Assembly: GCA_030050125.1 (NCBI GenBank)
Contig: JASIJN010000138.1
Coordinates: 1 to 23,574, forward strand
DNA: 23,574 nucleotides
Reading direction: 5' to 3'
DNA from: Streptosporangiaceae bacterium
GTDB taxonomy: Bacteria; Actinomycetota; Actinomycetes; Streptosporangiales; Streptosporangiaceae
Shown here: piece after piece, positions 14,983 to 22,460 of the stretch
How positions within the stretch are numbered: position 1 is the stretch's first letter
Layout: each line of letters begins with the position of its first letter
Position numbers and translations under genes: made by a program
The notes under the pieces: generated by a model
What the model saw: only the letters and a program-made list of their open reading frames with translations
The model's database searches: none
Told to the model about the DNA's origin: nothing

Positions 14983-15036
14983 ATGAGCGACGTGTTAGCC
15001 AACGCACTGCTTGCGTGGGCCAAGAGCGGTCGTTAA
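14983..15036 (+). CDS. 17-residue small ORF, possible leader or second precursor peptide
   Basis: The ORF encodes MSDVLANALLAWAKSGR. AAGGA lies 5 bases before the ATG, and a second ATG directly precedes it. It has the same length, 17 codons, as the likely precursor ORF 58 bases downstream. It has no Cys and one internal Trp. It could be a leader peptide controlling the next ORF, a second substrate, or chance. Its start region is covered by a 19-bp palindrome, which speaks for a regulatory role. Confidence 0.35.
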   Translation: MSDVLANALLAWAKSGR

Positions 15037-15094
15037 GATCAGGATCACCTGTCTCTCTATATGTTTCCCCCTGTCCGCTGAGGAGGTGAACGGA

Positions 15095-15148
15095 ATGCGA
15101 ATCAAGAAGCGTAAGAGCAGTGTGGCTGGCCTAAACGCTGTGGCGTAA
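15095..15148 (+). CDS. Candidate ribosomal precursor/scaffold peptide, 17 residues
   Basis: The ORF encodes MRIKKRKSSVAGLNAVA. It has the best ribosome-binding site in the window, AGGAGGTGA at 15081-15089, five bases from the ATG, which implies very high translation for so short a frame. The peptide has a basic N-terminal half and a small-residue C-terminus ending in Ala; it has no Cys or Thr and two adjacent Ser. The next gene is an MccB-like adenylating enzyme, and a PEARL-like LanB protein lies beyond, so this is the obvious substrate. Microcin C precursors are equally short (7 residues in E. coli) but end in Asn; here Asn is fourth from the end. A C-terminal Ala would suit extension by an aminoacyl-tRNA-dependent ligase. 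Function is inferred from position and translation signals only. Confidence 0.6.
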   Translation: MRIKKRKSSVAGLNAVA

Positions 15149-15161
15149 CCCCAGCACAGCC

Positions 15162-15192
15162 CCGTGGGCTGCGGCATTGCCGCGGCCCACGG
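15162..15192 (+). terminator. Strong hairpin between the precursor ORF and the adenylating-enzyme gene
   Basis: CCGTGGGCTGCGGC (15162-15175) pairs with GCCGCGGCCCACGG (15179-15192) over 14 bp with one G-U pair and a 3-base loop. No T-run follows, so it is more likely a partial terminator or an mRNA-stabilising stem that keeps precursor levels above enzyme levels, as in many ribosomal-peptide operons. A smaller stem (GCTGTG 15137-15142 with CACAGC 15155-15160) precedes it and overlaps the end of the ORF. Confidence 0.6.
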
Positions 15193-15246
15193 ATGCCGTT
15201 AGCCCCGCGCGGACTGGTTTATTGTGCGTCCCTGGAGATTGCTGAC

Positions 15247-16359
15247 ATGGCGCCACGGCCATCATTAAAGGAAACGAGTCCCGTTTACCACGTCGGCGAC
15301 CTAATCTTGATACAAGCGTGCGGGGCGATGCTGGAGATCGAAGACCCCGACGGCAGCCTGCGCCGCCTGCTCGCGCTGATAGATGGCAGCCGTACGGTCG
15401 AGGAAATCGACCGGGACTTCCATGCGGCCGTGCCGTCCTCCATGCTGGACGTGGCTAAGGCGATCAGGGACCTGGATGAGGCCGGCGTCTTGATCGACGC
15501 CGCCGAGCCCGTCCGTCTTGACGCATACGAACTTGAGCGATGGCGGCGTAACCTCGGGTTCTTCGAAACCTACTCCAGCATGTCCGCCAGCAAGTACGTG
15601 ATGCAGGAGAAGATAAAAAACTGCAAGGTGACCTTGCTTGGCCTGGGAGGTATCGGCTCGCACATCTCGCTCGACCTGCTGGGGCTCGGCATCCAGGATC
15701 TGCGCGTGGTGGATTTCGACAAGGTCGAGCTTTCCAACCTGAACCGGCAGATCCTCTATACCGAGGCGGATATAGGCCAGCCCAAAGTCGAGCTGGCGGT
15801 ACGGCGCCTGCGGGCATACTACCCGGCCGCTGCAATAGAGGGCATCCAGCGCCGGCTCAATTCGGCCGATGACGTCTACGCCGTGGTGGACGGGCGTGAC
15901 TTCACGATTTGCGTGGTGGACAAGCCGCGGCTGCGAATGCAGGCCTGGGCTAACCAGGCACATATCCGGGCCGCCGTTCCCTACGCTGTCGGCGGTGTCG
16001 AAACCCAGCGGGGGCTGATGTTCATGGTCATTCCCGGCGTTACCGGCTGCACGGAGTGCTGGCGGCTGGCGGCCGCCGACGACCCGCAAACCCGCGCGCT
16101 GCGCGCGCAGATGGAGCCTCCCGGCGACGTCAGCAGCGGCATTGACCTGGCCGCCTTCGGGCCGCTGGTCACGACGGTGACTGCCATGCTGGTCACCGAG
16201 TTCGTGCGCCACGTCACCGGGATCGCGCCGCCGGTTAGCGCCGGGCGGCTCATGGAGATCCGGTTCGGGGACTTCGTGCTCCGCGAGGCGGAGCAGTGGA
16301 GCAGACTGCCACACTGCCCAGTATGCAAGGACGCGATCCCGGCAACTCAGCCGAGATGA
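15247..16359 (+). CDS. MccB-like ThiF/E1 adenylating enzyme with N-terminal RRE-like domain
   Basis: This 370-residue protein starts with a PqqD/RRE-like winged-helix segment (about 12-90) that would bind a precursor peptide, followed by an E1/ThiF adenylation domain. Visible motifs: the nucleotide loop LGLGGIGSH (131-139), the acidic residue in VVDFD (Asp156), SNLNRQ (163-168) with the conserved Arg, Lys180, and Asp225 in CVVDKP. Two CxxC pairs, Cys268/Cys271 and Cys357/Cys360, would hold a structural zinc as in MccB. The order RRE, short linker, E1 is that of MccB, which adenylates the C-terminal Asn of the microcin C peptide, and of the PaaA enzyme of pantocin. The ATG at 15247 has GGAG 9 bases upstream; an earlier ATG at 15193 sits on the hairpin. 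Its stop overlaps the MFS start as ATGA. Chemistry on the 17-residue peptide is inferred. Confidence 0.85.
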   Translation: MAPRPSLKETSPVYHVGDLILIQACGAMLEIEDPDGSLRRLLALIDGSRTVEEIDRDFHAAVPSSMLDVAKAIRDLDEAGVLIDAAEPVRLDAYELERWRRNLGFFETYSSMSASKYVMQEKIKNCKVTLLGLGGIGSHISLDLLGLGIQDLRVVDFDKVELSNLNRQILYTEADIGQPKVELAVRRLRAYYPAAAIEGIQRRLNSADDVYAVVDGRDFTICVVDKPRLRMQAWANQAHIRAAVPYAVGGVETQRGLMFMVIPGVTGCTECWRLAAADDPQTRALRAQMEPPGDVSSGIDLAAFGPLVTTVTAMLVTEFVRHVTGIAPPVSAGRLMEIRFGDFVLREAEQWSRLPHCPVCKDAIPATQPR

Positions 16360-17600
16360 GCCAGGCCGGGGCGCTCTCGGGCCAGACCAGCCAGCGGAAG
16401 GGCTCGCTGCGGAACTACCGGCTCCTTTTCGGCGCCTTCTTTGTCTCCACCGCCGGAGATTGGCTGTACAAGCTGGCACTGCCGCTGCTGGTGCTGCGGA
16501 CGACGGGGTCGGCGCTGCAGACCGCCGCTGTCTACAGCCTCGAGTACTGGCCCTACCTGCTCCTTGGCCTCGCCGGGGGGGTGATCGCCGACCGAGCCAA
16601 TCGGCGGCTCCTGCTGGTCCGCGCGGACGCGCTCGCCGCGGCCGTCGTTGGCCTGCTGGCGGTGCTGGTCTGGCAGGGCGAGGCCCGGCTCTGGATGGTG
16701 TACGTCGCCGCGTTCGCCCTGTCGGGGATCAGCCCGGTGTACCAGGCCACGTTCCAGGCATTAGTGCCCCGCACCGTCCCGGCTGAGCGGTTGAACTGGG
16801 CCAACTCACGGATCCAGGCCTCGCAGGGCGCGCTTGACATCGCCGGCCCGTTGCTGGGCGCGGGCGCGGTCGCCGCCTTAGGCACCTTGGGCGCGCTGAG
16901 CCTGGACTCCGCGTCCTATGCGCTGTCCGCACTGACCGTGGCCCTGATGGCCCGCGCGGTGGCCGAGCGTCGGCGGGTCGGCCACGGCACCGTCCTGACC
17001 GACTCGCGCGCGGCGGTGTCCTTCCTGCGTCACACCCCGGTACTGCTGTGGGGTTCCCTGCTGGCCAGCGGGAACGCGTTCGGTACGTTCATGATCGAGT
17101 CGAATATGATCACCTACCTGGTGCGGTTCCAGCACCAGCCGGTGGCCTCGGTCGGCATCGTGTTCGCGGCACTCGGCGCCGGCTCGCTGGCTGGGGCCCT
17201 CGTGGTGACGCGAATCCCGCGAGCCGCGAGGCCCGGCTTGCTGATCATTATGTGCACAGAGGCCGGCGGCGCGGCCACTGCCCTGCTGCTGTTCCTGCAC
17301 AGCCTGCCTGCCATCGCGGCGGCCTGGTTCGTGCTCGGCGCCGTTATGATGATCTTCATCGTGACCTTCACCACGCTGCGCCAGCGGCTGATTCCCGAAG
17401 AGATGCTCGGGCGGGTCATCATCCTCAGCCGGATGCTGGCGTTTGGCCCGCTGCCGCTTGCCCCCCTGATCGGCGGTGCCCTGCTCGGCGCCACCGGTCA
17501 CTTCTGGCTGGTCCTTGCCGTCTCCGTCGCCATCCAACTGGGCACGGCGACGATCGCCCTAGTCACCCCGCTGCGCACCGCCACCGGCATTCCAGCCTGA
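16356..17600 (+). CDS. MFS transporter (EntS-like exporter), first copy
   Basis: This 414-residue protein has about 12 membrane helices. It carries the major-facilitator loop GGVIADRANRRLLLVRADAL after helix 2, and its opening (YRLLFGAFFVSTAGDWLYKLALPLLVL) is typical of MFS members of the EntS/MFS_3 group, which export siderophores and peptides. The ATG at 16356 overlaps the adenylating-enzyme stop (ATGA, 16356-16359), so the two are translationally coupled; an upstream in-frame ATG at 16296 would overlap that gene by 64 bases and is less likely. In microcin C systems the MccB gene is likewise next to an MFS exporter (MccC), so export of the modified peptide product, or self-protection, is the expected role. 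The gene is convergent with the LanB-family gene, 51 bases away, where I see no strong terminator. Confidence 0.9.
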   Translation: MSQAGALSGQTSQRKGSLRNYRLLFGAFFVSTAGDWLYKLALPLLVLRTTGSALQTAAVYSLEYWPYLLLGLAGGVIADRANRRLLLVRADALAAAVVGLLAVLVWQGEARLWMVYVAAFALSGISPVYQATFQALVPRTVPAERLNWANSRIQASQGALDIAGPLLGAGAVAALGTLGALSLDSASYALSALTVALMARAVAERRRVGHGTVLTDSRAAVSFLRHTPVLLWGSLLASGNAFGTFMIESNMITYLVRFQHQPVASVGIVFAALGAGSLAGALVVTRIPRAARPGLLIIMCTEAGGAATALLLFLHSLPAIAAAWFVLGAVMMIFIVTFTTLRQRLIPEEMLGRVIILSRMLAFGPLPLAPLIGGALLGATGHFWLVLAVSVAIQLGTATIALVTPLRTATGIPA

Positions 17601-17651
17601 TGGCCGAGGGACCTATCCCGGCCTGGCGGCATCCGGCTGACGCGGAAACGG

Positions 17652-20306
17652 TTAGCTTACCTGGCTGAACATGCCCAGCCTCAGCTCGCATGTGACGAGC
17701 CCGTCCTCGCCAGGGAACCAGAGGCCGTCGGGTCCCGGCAGCATCTCGGTAATCTCGATCTGCCCGGATGTTTTCCTGGCTAGCCGGACTAGCTGCCTGA
17801 CCAGGAGCGGCGCGTCGAAGTCCACGTAGATTGGCTTGGCCTCACCGGAAACCTTGACGAACACATGCCGGGGCAACCTGTGATCCCGCTGGACCCTCTT
17901 CGCCCGCAGGAAGTCACCACCAGCTATGTCATCGAAACGGGCGCTGCCATAGGCAATCGGCCGGGCAAACTCCTCCGCTGGCACGTTCCAGCGTTCCCGC
18001 TGGAGGATCGTCCGGCCGAGCTCAAGTCGCGGCACATGGGAAAGCCCGGCGGACTTTACCGGCGGACCCGAGTAGTACCTCGGCCAGCCGAAGATGGTGA
18101 ACGGGTTGCGCGGGAGCTGGAAGGTCCCGAGGGGCGGCCCCATCAGACGCACGAACGTACGCAGGCGCGGTGCGTACAGCCGCAGGCGGGATCCGTCCAG
18201 AACCACCTGCAGGTCGTGCAGGGCCAGCACCTCACTCCGGTCCTTGGGCGATCGGCCTTGCACCTCCACGTCGATGCCTGGCAGCGAAAGCTGAGCCAGC
18301 GTCTTGTCCGAGTGTGACCGGATCACGTCCGCCACGATCTCGTCGGCCGGCAGCAGCGCCGCGTACCTGGCCGCCACTTGCGCGCCGAAGCTGGTGTCGA
18401 ACGCCTGCAGGAACGATCCCAGCGGCCCGTGACTTAGCAGTTCCCTCACCGCGTGACACTCACCGACGAGCACACGGAACGAGCCGCGGCGAATGCTTTC
18501 CGCGGAGTCGGCGACGACCATGAGGTCGATGTTGCAGACGGCCGGCGTCGGTACCGAATGCGCGTCGAGCAGCGCGCCCAGCCGCTGGCCGTCTATCGTG
18601 ACGACTGACTCGCCTGTAGCCGACGCCGGCAGCAGCTCGTCTCGCACCAACTCGTTGAGCGAGTCGATCTCGCGGTCGATCGCCAGGTACCGGGGCTCGA
18701 TGCGGTCCAGGTCATCGAGGAAGTCCCGGAGGAACACGACCGGAGACACCGACCGTCCGGCCGGGAAACGCGTCTGCCACCAATCGGCAAGCAGATCCCG
18801 TTCGGCCGTCAGCCGACGCCTCGGGCCCAGCAGGAACAAGTCATAGACCGGCGCGAGATCCTCCTCGATGACCCGCAGCAGCCTGCCGCCTATCCGCAGG
18901 CCAGGCAGAACCCGGTGGAACTCCTCTGAGAGCAAGCTCCGGTCCGCGTAGACCTTCCCCAGGCCGCGGGCGGCCACTTGCCCAGTAAGCTTGGCGAACT
19001 GCTCTTCAAGGTTGCGGAAGATCTGCTGTCGGCGAGGCGTTGAGGCAGCGGGGAATTCTGCCAGGTCACGAGATGCCGCCTCCAGTTCCCCACGCCACAA
19101 GCGCAGTCCGTCGTGGGGACCCTGGCCGTCGGCCGCGGGAAGGTCGGCGAGCAGCCGGGCGAGCGGGTCAGGCGGTCCGACCGGTACCTCGAGCTCGGCG
19201 ATCAGCGCCCCGGCTGCCGCCATGGCTTTCACCCGCTCTAAGAATCCGTCCCAGCCATCCTGCCCGCTCTGATCGGGTCCGTTGCCTCTGCCGTGGCCGC
19301 GGCGCCAGGCCTCGAAGACATCTTGGAGAGTGCGTTGCCCGTCACACAGCAGCAGCAGGTCGGCGTCGCGCTGGCTGACCTGTACGGGCTCGCGTAGCCG
19401 CACCCCGCGGCGCACCGCTCCTATGAATGCGGGGTCGAAATCCATTTCCAGCACGTGCAAGGTAGTTCCGTCGAGGAACGCACCAGGCCCGCGACGCGGG
19501 CGCAGCCACGGTGCGACTGGCTGAGCCTGACTGATCGCGGAGGCGATTGCCTCGGCGCTCCAGTGCGAATAGAACGCCGTGCCGCTGATAGGTCCAACCC
19601 CGTTCCAGGTTATCGACGGCGCGGCAGCGTCCATGAGGCCCAGAGTGAATGGTCCGAACTTGCTGGTGGTGTCGTTCTTAGAGCAGACGCGCTGTAAATA
19701 CATCACCAGCGTATCGATCTTGCCACGGTCGCGGCGCTGGACGCCGCCGTCGGTCAGCCGCACCGGGCGGGACAGGAAGTCCTCGAACAGCTCGTAATTG
19801 TTGTGATTCGAGATGAGTAGCACGTTCTTCATGCGATCGGCGCGGAAACGATCGGCCACTGCCATGCTGTGCCGCGTGAGTACTTGCCGGCAAATGCCCT
19901 CGTAGTTCGCTAACGCCTGCCGCATCGTATCGACCGCGGCGTTCCAGCGCGCGCCTGCCTCCGCAAGGCCAGTCCCGGCTTCTGCCCGGCACGCGCCGGA
20001 GAGCGCCTCGATCGCCTGCGGCGGCAGCGGGCTAGCCAGTTCGACCGCGCGGCGGATCGACGGTAAGTCTGGGCTTGGTCGTTGTCCGGGTCCCGTGCGC
20101 TCCGCGATGTGCAGAGCGGCCCGCGCGTCAGCACGGGCCTGCTCGAACTGCGAGCACGCCGCCAGGAACCGCGCCGAAGATGAAACCGCTCCGGGCGCCT
20201 CCAGTTCGGTCAGCCAATGAAAAGGGAACCCGGCCTGACGGACGCCGAAGAAAGGCAGCGCGACCCACCGACGCGAGTCATCCGGAATACCAAGCGACAT
20301 GCTCAT
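17652..20306 (-). CDS. LanB-family protein, candidate peptide aminoacyl-tRNA ligase (PEARL)
   Basis: This 884-residue protein belongs to the lantibiotic dehydratase N-terminal (glutamylation-domain) family. The diagnostic block is near residues 198-222: KIDTLVMYLQRVCSKNDT followed by TSKFGPFTLG, equivalent to the RPTPFGLF region of classical LanB but in the form seen in shorter, lyase-free members. Such proteins use aminoacyl-tRNA: classical LanB glutamylates Ser/Thr, whereas PEARLs such as TglB add an amino acid to the C-terminus of a scaffold peptide. I see no obvious C-terminal elimination domain, no LanC is present, and the candidate substrate has no Cys, all of which favour ligase over lanthipeptide dehydratase. 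The ATG at 20306 has GGAGG 6 bases upstream; ATG 20312 sits right against that site. The amino acid used cannot be predicted. Confidence 0.75.
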   Translation of the reverse strand: MSMSLGIPDDSRRWVALPFFGVRQAGFPFHWLTELEAPGAVSSSARFLAACSQFEQARADARAALHIAERTGPGQRPSPDLPSIRRAVELASPLPPQAIEALSGACRAEAGTGLAEAGARWNAAVDTMRQALANYEGICRQVLTRHSMAVADRFRADRMKNVLLISNHNNYELFEDFLSRPVRLTDGGVQRRDRGKIDTLVMYLQRVCSKNDTTSKFGPFTLGLMDAAAPSITWNGVGPISGTAFYSHWSAEAIASAISQAQPVAPWLRPRRGPGAFLDGTTLHVLEMDFDPAFIGAVRRGVRLREPVQVSQRDADLLLLCDGQRTLQDVFEAWRRGHGRGNGPDQSGQDGWDGFLERVKAMAAAGALIAELEVPVGPPDPLARLLADLPAADGQGPHDGLRLWRGELEAASRDLAEFPAASTPRRQQIFRNLEEQFAKLTGQVAARGLGKVYADRSLLSEEFHRVLPGLRIGGRLLRVIEEDLAPVYDLFLLGPRRRLTAERDLLADWWQTRFPAGRSVSPVVFLRDFLDDLDRIEPRYLAIDREIDSLNELVRDELLPASATGESVVTIDGQRLGALLDAHSVPTPAVCNIDLMVVADSAESIRRGSFRVLVGECHAVRELLSHGPLGSFLQAFDTSFGAQVAARYAALLPADEIVADVIRSHSDKTLAQLSLPGIDVEVQGRSPKDRSEVLALHDLQVVLDGSRLRLYAPRLRTFVRLMGPPLGTFQLPRNPFTIFGWPRYYSGPPVKSAGLSHVPRLELGRTILQRERWNVPAEEFARPIAYGSARFDDIAGGDFLRAKRVQRDHRLPRHVFVKVSGEAKPIYVDFDAPLLVRQLVRLARKTSGQIEITEMLPGPDGLWFPGEDGLVTCELRLGMFSQVS

Positions 20307-20312
20307 CGTCAT

Positions 20313-20368
20313 CCTCCATCAGAAGGAAGATGCTAACATACGCTATATATCATACTCAAGCCGCACTG
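20313..20368. promoter_or_regulatory. AT-rich divergent promoter region of the LanB-family and second MFS genes
   Basis: The short gap between the divergent starts contains an AT-rich patch (CGCTATATATCATACTC near 20342-20358) unlike the high-GC surroundings. TATATA-type hexamers can be read on both strands, so one patch may serve both directions. The LanB ribosome site GGAGG lies at its left edge. No clear -35 boxes or operator were found. Confidence 0.4.
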
Positions 20369-21658
20369 ATGAGACAAATAGTGACAGACTTCCGGAAATT
20401 CCTGTTCGGTCAGACTGTCTCACGCCTGGGTACGTCCTTCACCGCGGTGCTCACCCCGTTGCTTGTTTTCCGGCTGACCGGATCCCCGGTGAACCTGGCA
20501 TTATCAACCGCCGCGTTCTTCCTGCCTTACCTGCTCTTCGGACTCCTCATCGGAGCCTGGGCCGACCGGGTCAACCGCAAGCGGACGATGATCCTCGCCG
20601 CCTGCGGCCAGGCGCTCACGGTCGCCTCGATTCCCGCCGTCGCAGGGACGGGTCACCTCACCGTCTGGTGGATCTACGCGGTCACGTTCACCGCTTCGAC
20701 GTTGTCGATCTTTTTCTCTACCTGCGAATTCTCTGCTATCCCGTCCCTGGTACCGGATAAGGAGGCGTTTGTCCGAGCCAACGCCGCGGTTCAGGCCAGT
20801 TACTCGACGGCGACGATCGCCGGGCCCCTGCTGGCGGGCACGCTGTCCGCTTTCGTGGGACTGCCTGACCTGTTTCTCGTTGATTGCGGCTCCTTCCTGG
20901 TGTCTGCGGCGATGCTGTGCCGGGTCAAGGCATCTTTCAACCTGGCAGAGCGACAGGCGCGCCAGGACCGCTTGCTGACCGCGCTCGGCGCGGGCCTGCG
21001 GTACGTGTGGAACAACCCGTTGCTCCGCGCGCTTGCCCTGGTTGTCGGGCTGGTAAACTTCGTCTCCAGCACCATTAACGCACAGCTAGTGCTATTCGCT
21101 AAACAGCAGCTAGCCGCTTCGAGCTTCCGCGTGGGCATTCTATATGCGGCAGGCAGCGCTGGCGTGGTTCTGTTTTCCCTTGCGGCGGGCCGGCTGCGCA
21201 CGCACCTTACCTTCAGCCAGGTCACAATCGGCGCGCTCACTTTCTTCGGATTCGGCGCGGTGGTGGTTTCGCTGACACACGAGTACTGGCTCGGGACTGC
21301 TTTGTGGGCAGTTATGTACGGCTGCACGAGCCTTTTCAATATCAACGTCGCGAGTCTCAGGCAGGCGATCACGCCGAACGAACTGCTCGGCCGGGTCGTC
21401 AGCATCGCCCAGGTGCTGGCGTGGTCGGCGATCCCCGCAGGAACGCTGATCGGCGGGATCGCTATCGACAGGGCCGGAGGCTCTGCTCCGGTCTTCCGCG
21501 TGATCGGCGTGCTTATAGTGTTGATCGCTGGCGCGTCAGTCTTCTCCCCGTTCGGCCGGGCCGACGCCCGCGGGCTCCTGGTTCCCGTCCCCGCGGCGGA
21601 GTTTCGAGCTGATGGCTCCGGAGAAGCCAGCGTTGAGCAGACCTCATCGAAGGATTGA
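20369..21658 (+). CDS. MFS transporter (EntS-like exporter), second copy
   Basis: This protein of about 429 residues has the MFS pattern: an opening LGTSFTAVLTPLLVFRLTG helix, the loop GAWADRVNRKRTMIL after helix 2, and about 12 hydrophobic segments to near residue 390. It resembles the first exporter in type but is clearly a different gene. The ATG at 20369 fits the usual N-terminus (MRQIVTDFRKFL). An ATG at 20330 with AAGGA only 2 bases before it would add 13 residues. It is divergent from the LanB-family gene and so probably part of the same system; two exporters may mean separate export of product and of a toxic intermediate, or simple redundancy. It ends 25 bases from the convergent NTPase gene. 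Confidence 0.9.
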   Translation: MRQIVTDFRKFLFGQTVSRLGTSFTAVLTPLLVFRLTGSPVNLALSTAAFFLPYLLFGLLIGAWADRVNRKRTMILAACGQALTVASIPAVAGTGHLTVWWIYAVTFTASTLSIFFSTCEFSAIPSLVPDKEAFVRANAAVQASYSTATIAGPLLAGTLSAFVGLPDLFLVDCGSFLVSAAMLCRVKASFNLAERQARQDRLLTALGAGLRYVWNNPLLRALALVVGLVNFVSSTINAQLVLFAKQQLAASSFRVGILYAAGSAGVVLFSLAAGRLRTHLTFSQVTIGALTFFGFGAVVVSLTHEYWLGTALWAVMYGCTSLFNINVASLRQAITPNELLGRVVSIAQVLAWSAIPAGTLIGGIAIDRAGGSAPVFRVIGVLIVLIAGASVFSPFGRADARGLLVPVPAAEFRADGSGEASVEQTSSKD

Positions 21659-21683
21659 GAGACTCACCGCAGGCCCTGTCGGC

Positions 21684-22286
21684 TCAGCTAGCAGACGCGC
21701 CGGGCACGGCGCCCTCGACGATCGGAAGACAGAACCGCACCCGCTGTGCCGTCGACAGCCCGCGAGGGATGGGCACGACCTGGGCACCGGCGAGGTTCAG
21801 TTCCTCCTCCAGCCGGGCAGCCACCGTGTCCTGCCGGTCGCGCAGCGGGTCGCGAAACGGATCTGCGTCGGCTGTGAACCGATCGGCGCAAAGGAAGACA
21901 CGGTCGTAGACACATCCCCACGCCATCGCCAGCTGGCGCATCGCTTGGACCATTGGCGAGCTGACCGCTTCCGGGGCAAGGACCTCGGAGCAGTGCGCGA
22001 GCACGTTGAAGGTCGTCTTGTCACAGACGAGCACCTCGCGGTGGCGAGCCGCGCGCAACTGAGCCGATACCTGCGCCGTCAGCAGGTCGAGTTCGGTGCT
22101 CGTGTCGGCGGCACCGCCATGCAGGGCGAACTCTTCGACGAAAGGGCTCGACGCCGCGGGCTCTGGGACGAACGCGGCGACCCGTCCACACTCGATGAGA
22201 GCGGCGGTCAGCGCATGGGCTAGCGCGGTCTTTCCCGCAGCTTGCGGACCTTCGACCGCCACGATGGTGCATCCCCTAATCGACAC
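21684..22286 (-). CDS. P-loop NTPase/kinase-like protein (AAA_28-like)
   Basis: This 200-residue protein opens with a hydrophobic strand and a Walker A motif, VAVEGPQAAGKTALA (about residues 10-24), followed by a Walker-B-like strand VLVCDKTTFN and a region with several Arg (DPFRDPLRDRQD) that could act as a lid. This is the size and pattern of nucleoside- or nicotinamide-riboside-kinase-like P-loop proteins annotated AAA_28. It could phosphorylate a small metabolite, for example to modify or detoxify the locus product, but this is a guess. The GTG at 22286 with GGGGG upstream is chosen because it starts just before the first strand; the frame is open to 22412 without domain sequence. It is the downstream neighbour of the TetR gene (174-base gap) and convergent with the second MFS gene. 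Confidence 0.7.
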   Translation of the reverse strand: MSIRGCTIVAVEGPQAAGKTALAHALTAALIECGRVAAFVPEPAASSPFVEEFALHGGAADTSTELDLLTAQVSAQLRAARHREVLVCDKTTFNVLAHCSEVLAPEAVSSPMVQAMRQLAMAWGCVYDRVFLCADRFTADADPFRDPLRDRQDTVAARLEEELNLAGAQVVPIPRGLSTAQRVRFCLPIVEGAVPGASAS

Positions 22287-22460
22287 GCGGCGGCCCCCAA
22301 TCGGCACTTGTGACCATTGCGTTAGCGAACCCGTTACACCTGATCCGGATCGTACTGGGTCCGCGCCCGCCACTTCCCCGGCGCGTTTGTGACGGGCACG
22401 CCTTGCGGGCACTCTTTGTAGGGCGCCCGTCTGCGCCCGGCGGGTCTGCCTGGTGCCTGG

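Noticed and set aside
15095..16359. A standard microcin C operon
   Set aside because: The E1 enzyme and exporter fit, but the candidate peptide does not end in Asn, and the other microcin C tailoring or immunity genes (MccD-, MccE- or MccF-like) were not seen.
17601..17651. A bidirectional terminator between the first MFS gene and the LanB-family gene
   Set aside because: Only weak GC-rich self-pairing was seen in the 51-base gap, with no T-run on either strand.
17652..20306. A class I lanthipeptide cluster
   Set aside because: There is no LanC cyclase, no Cys-containing precursor and no obvious elimination domain, so the LanB-family protein alone does not support lanthionine formation.
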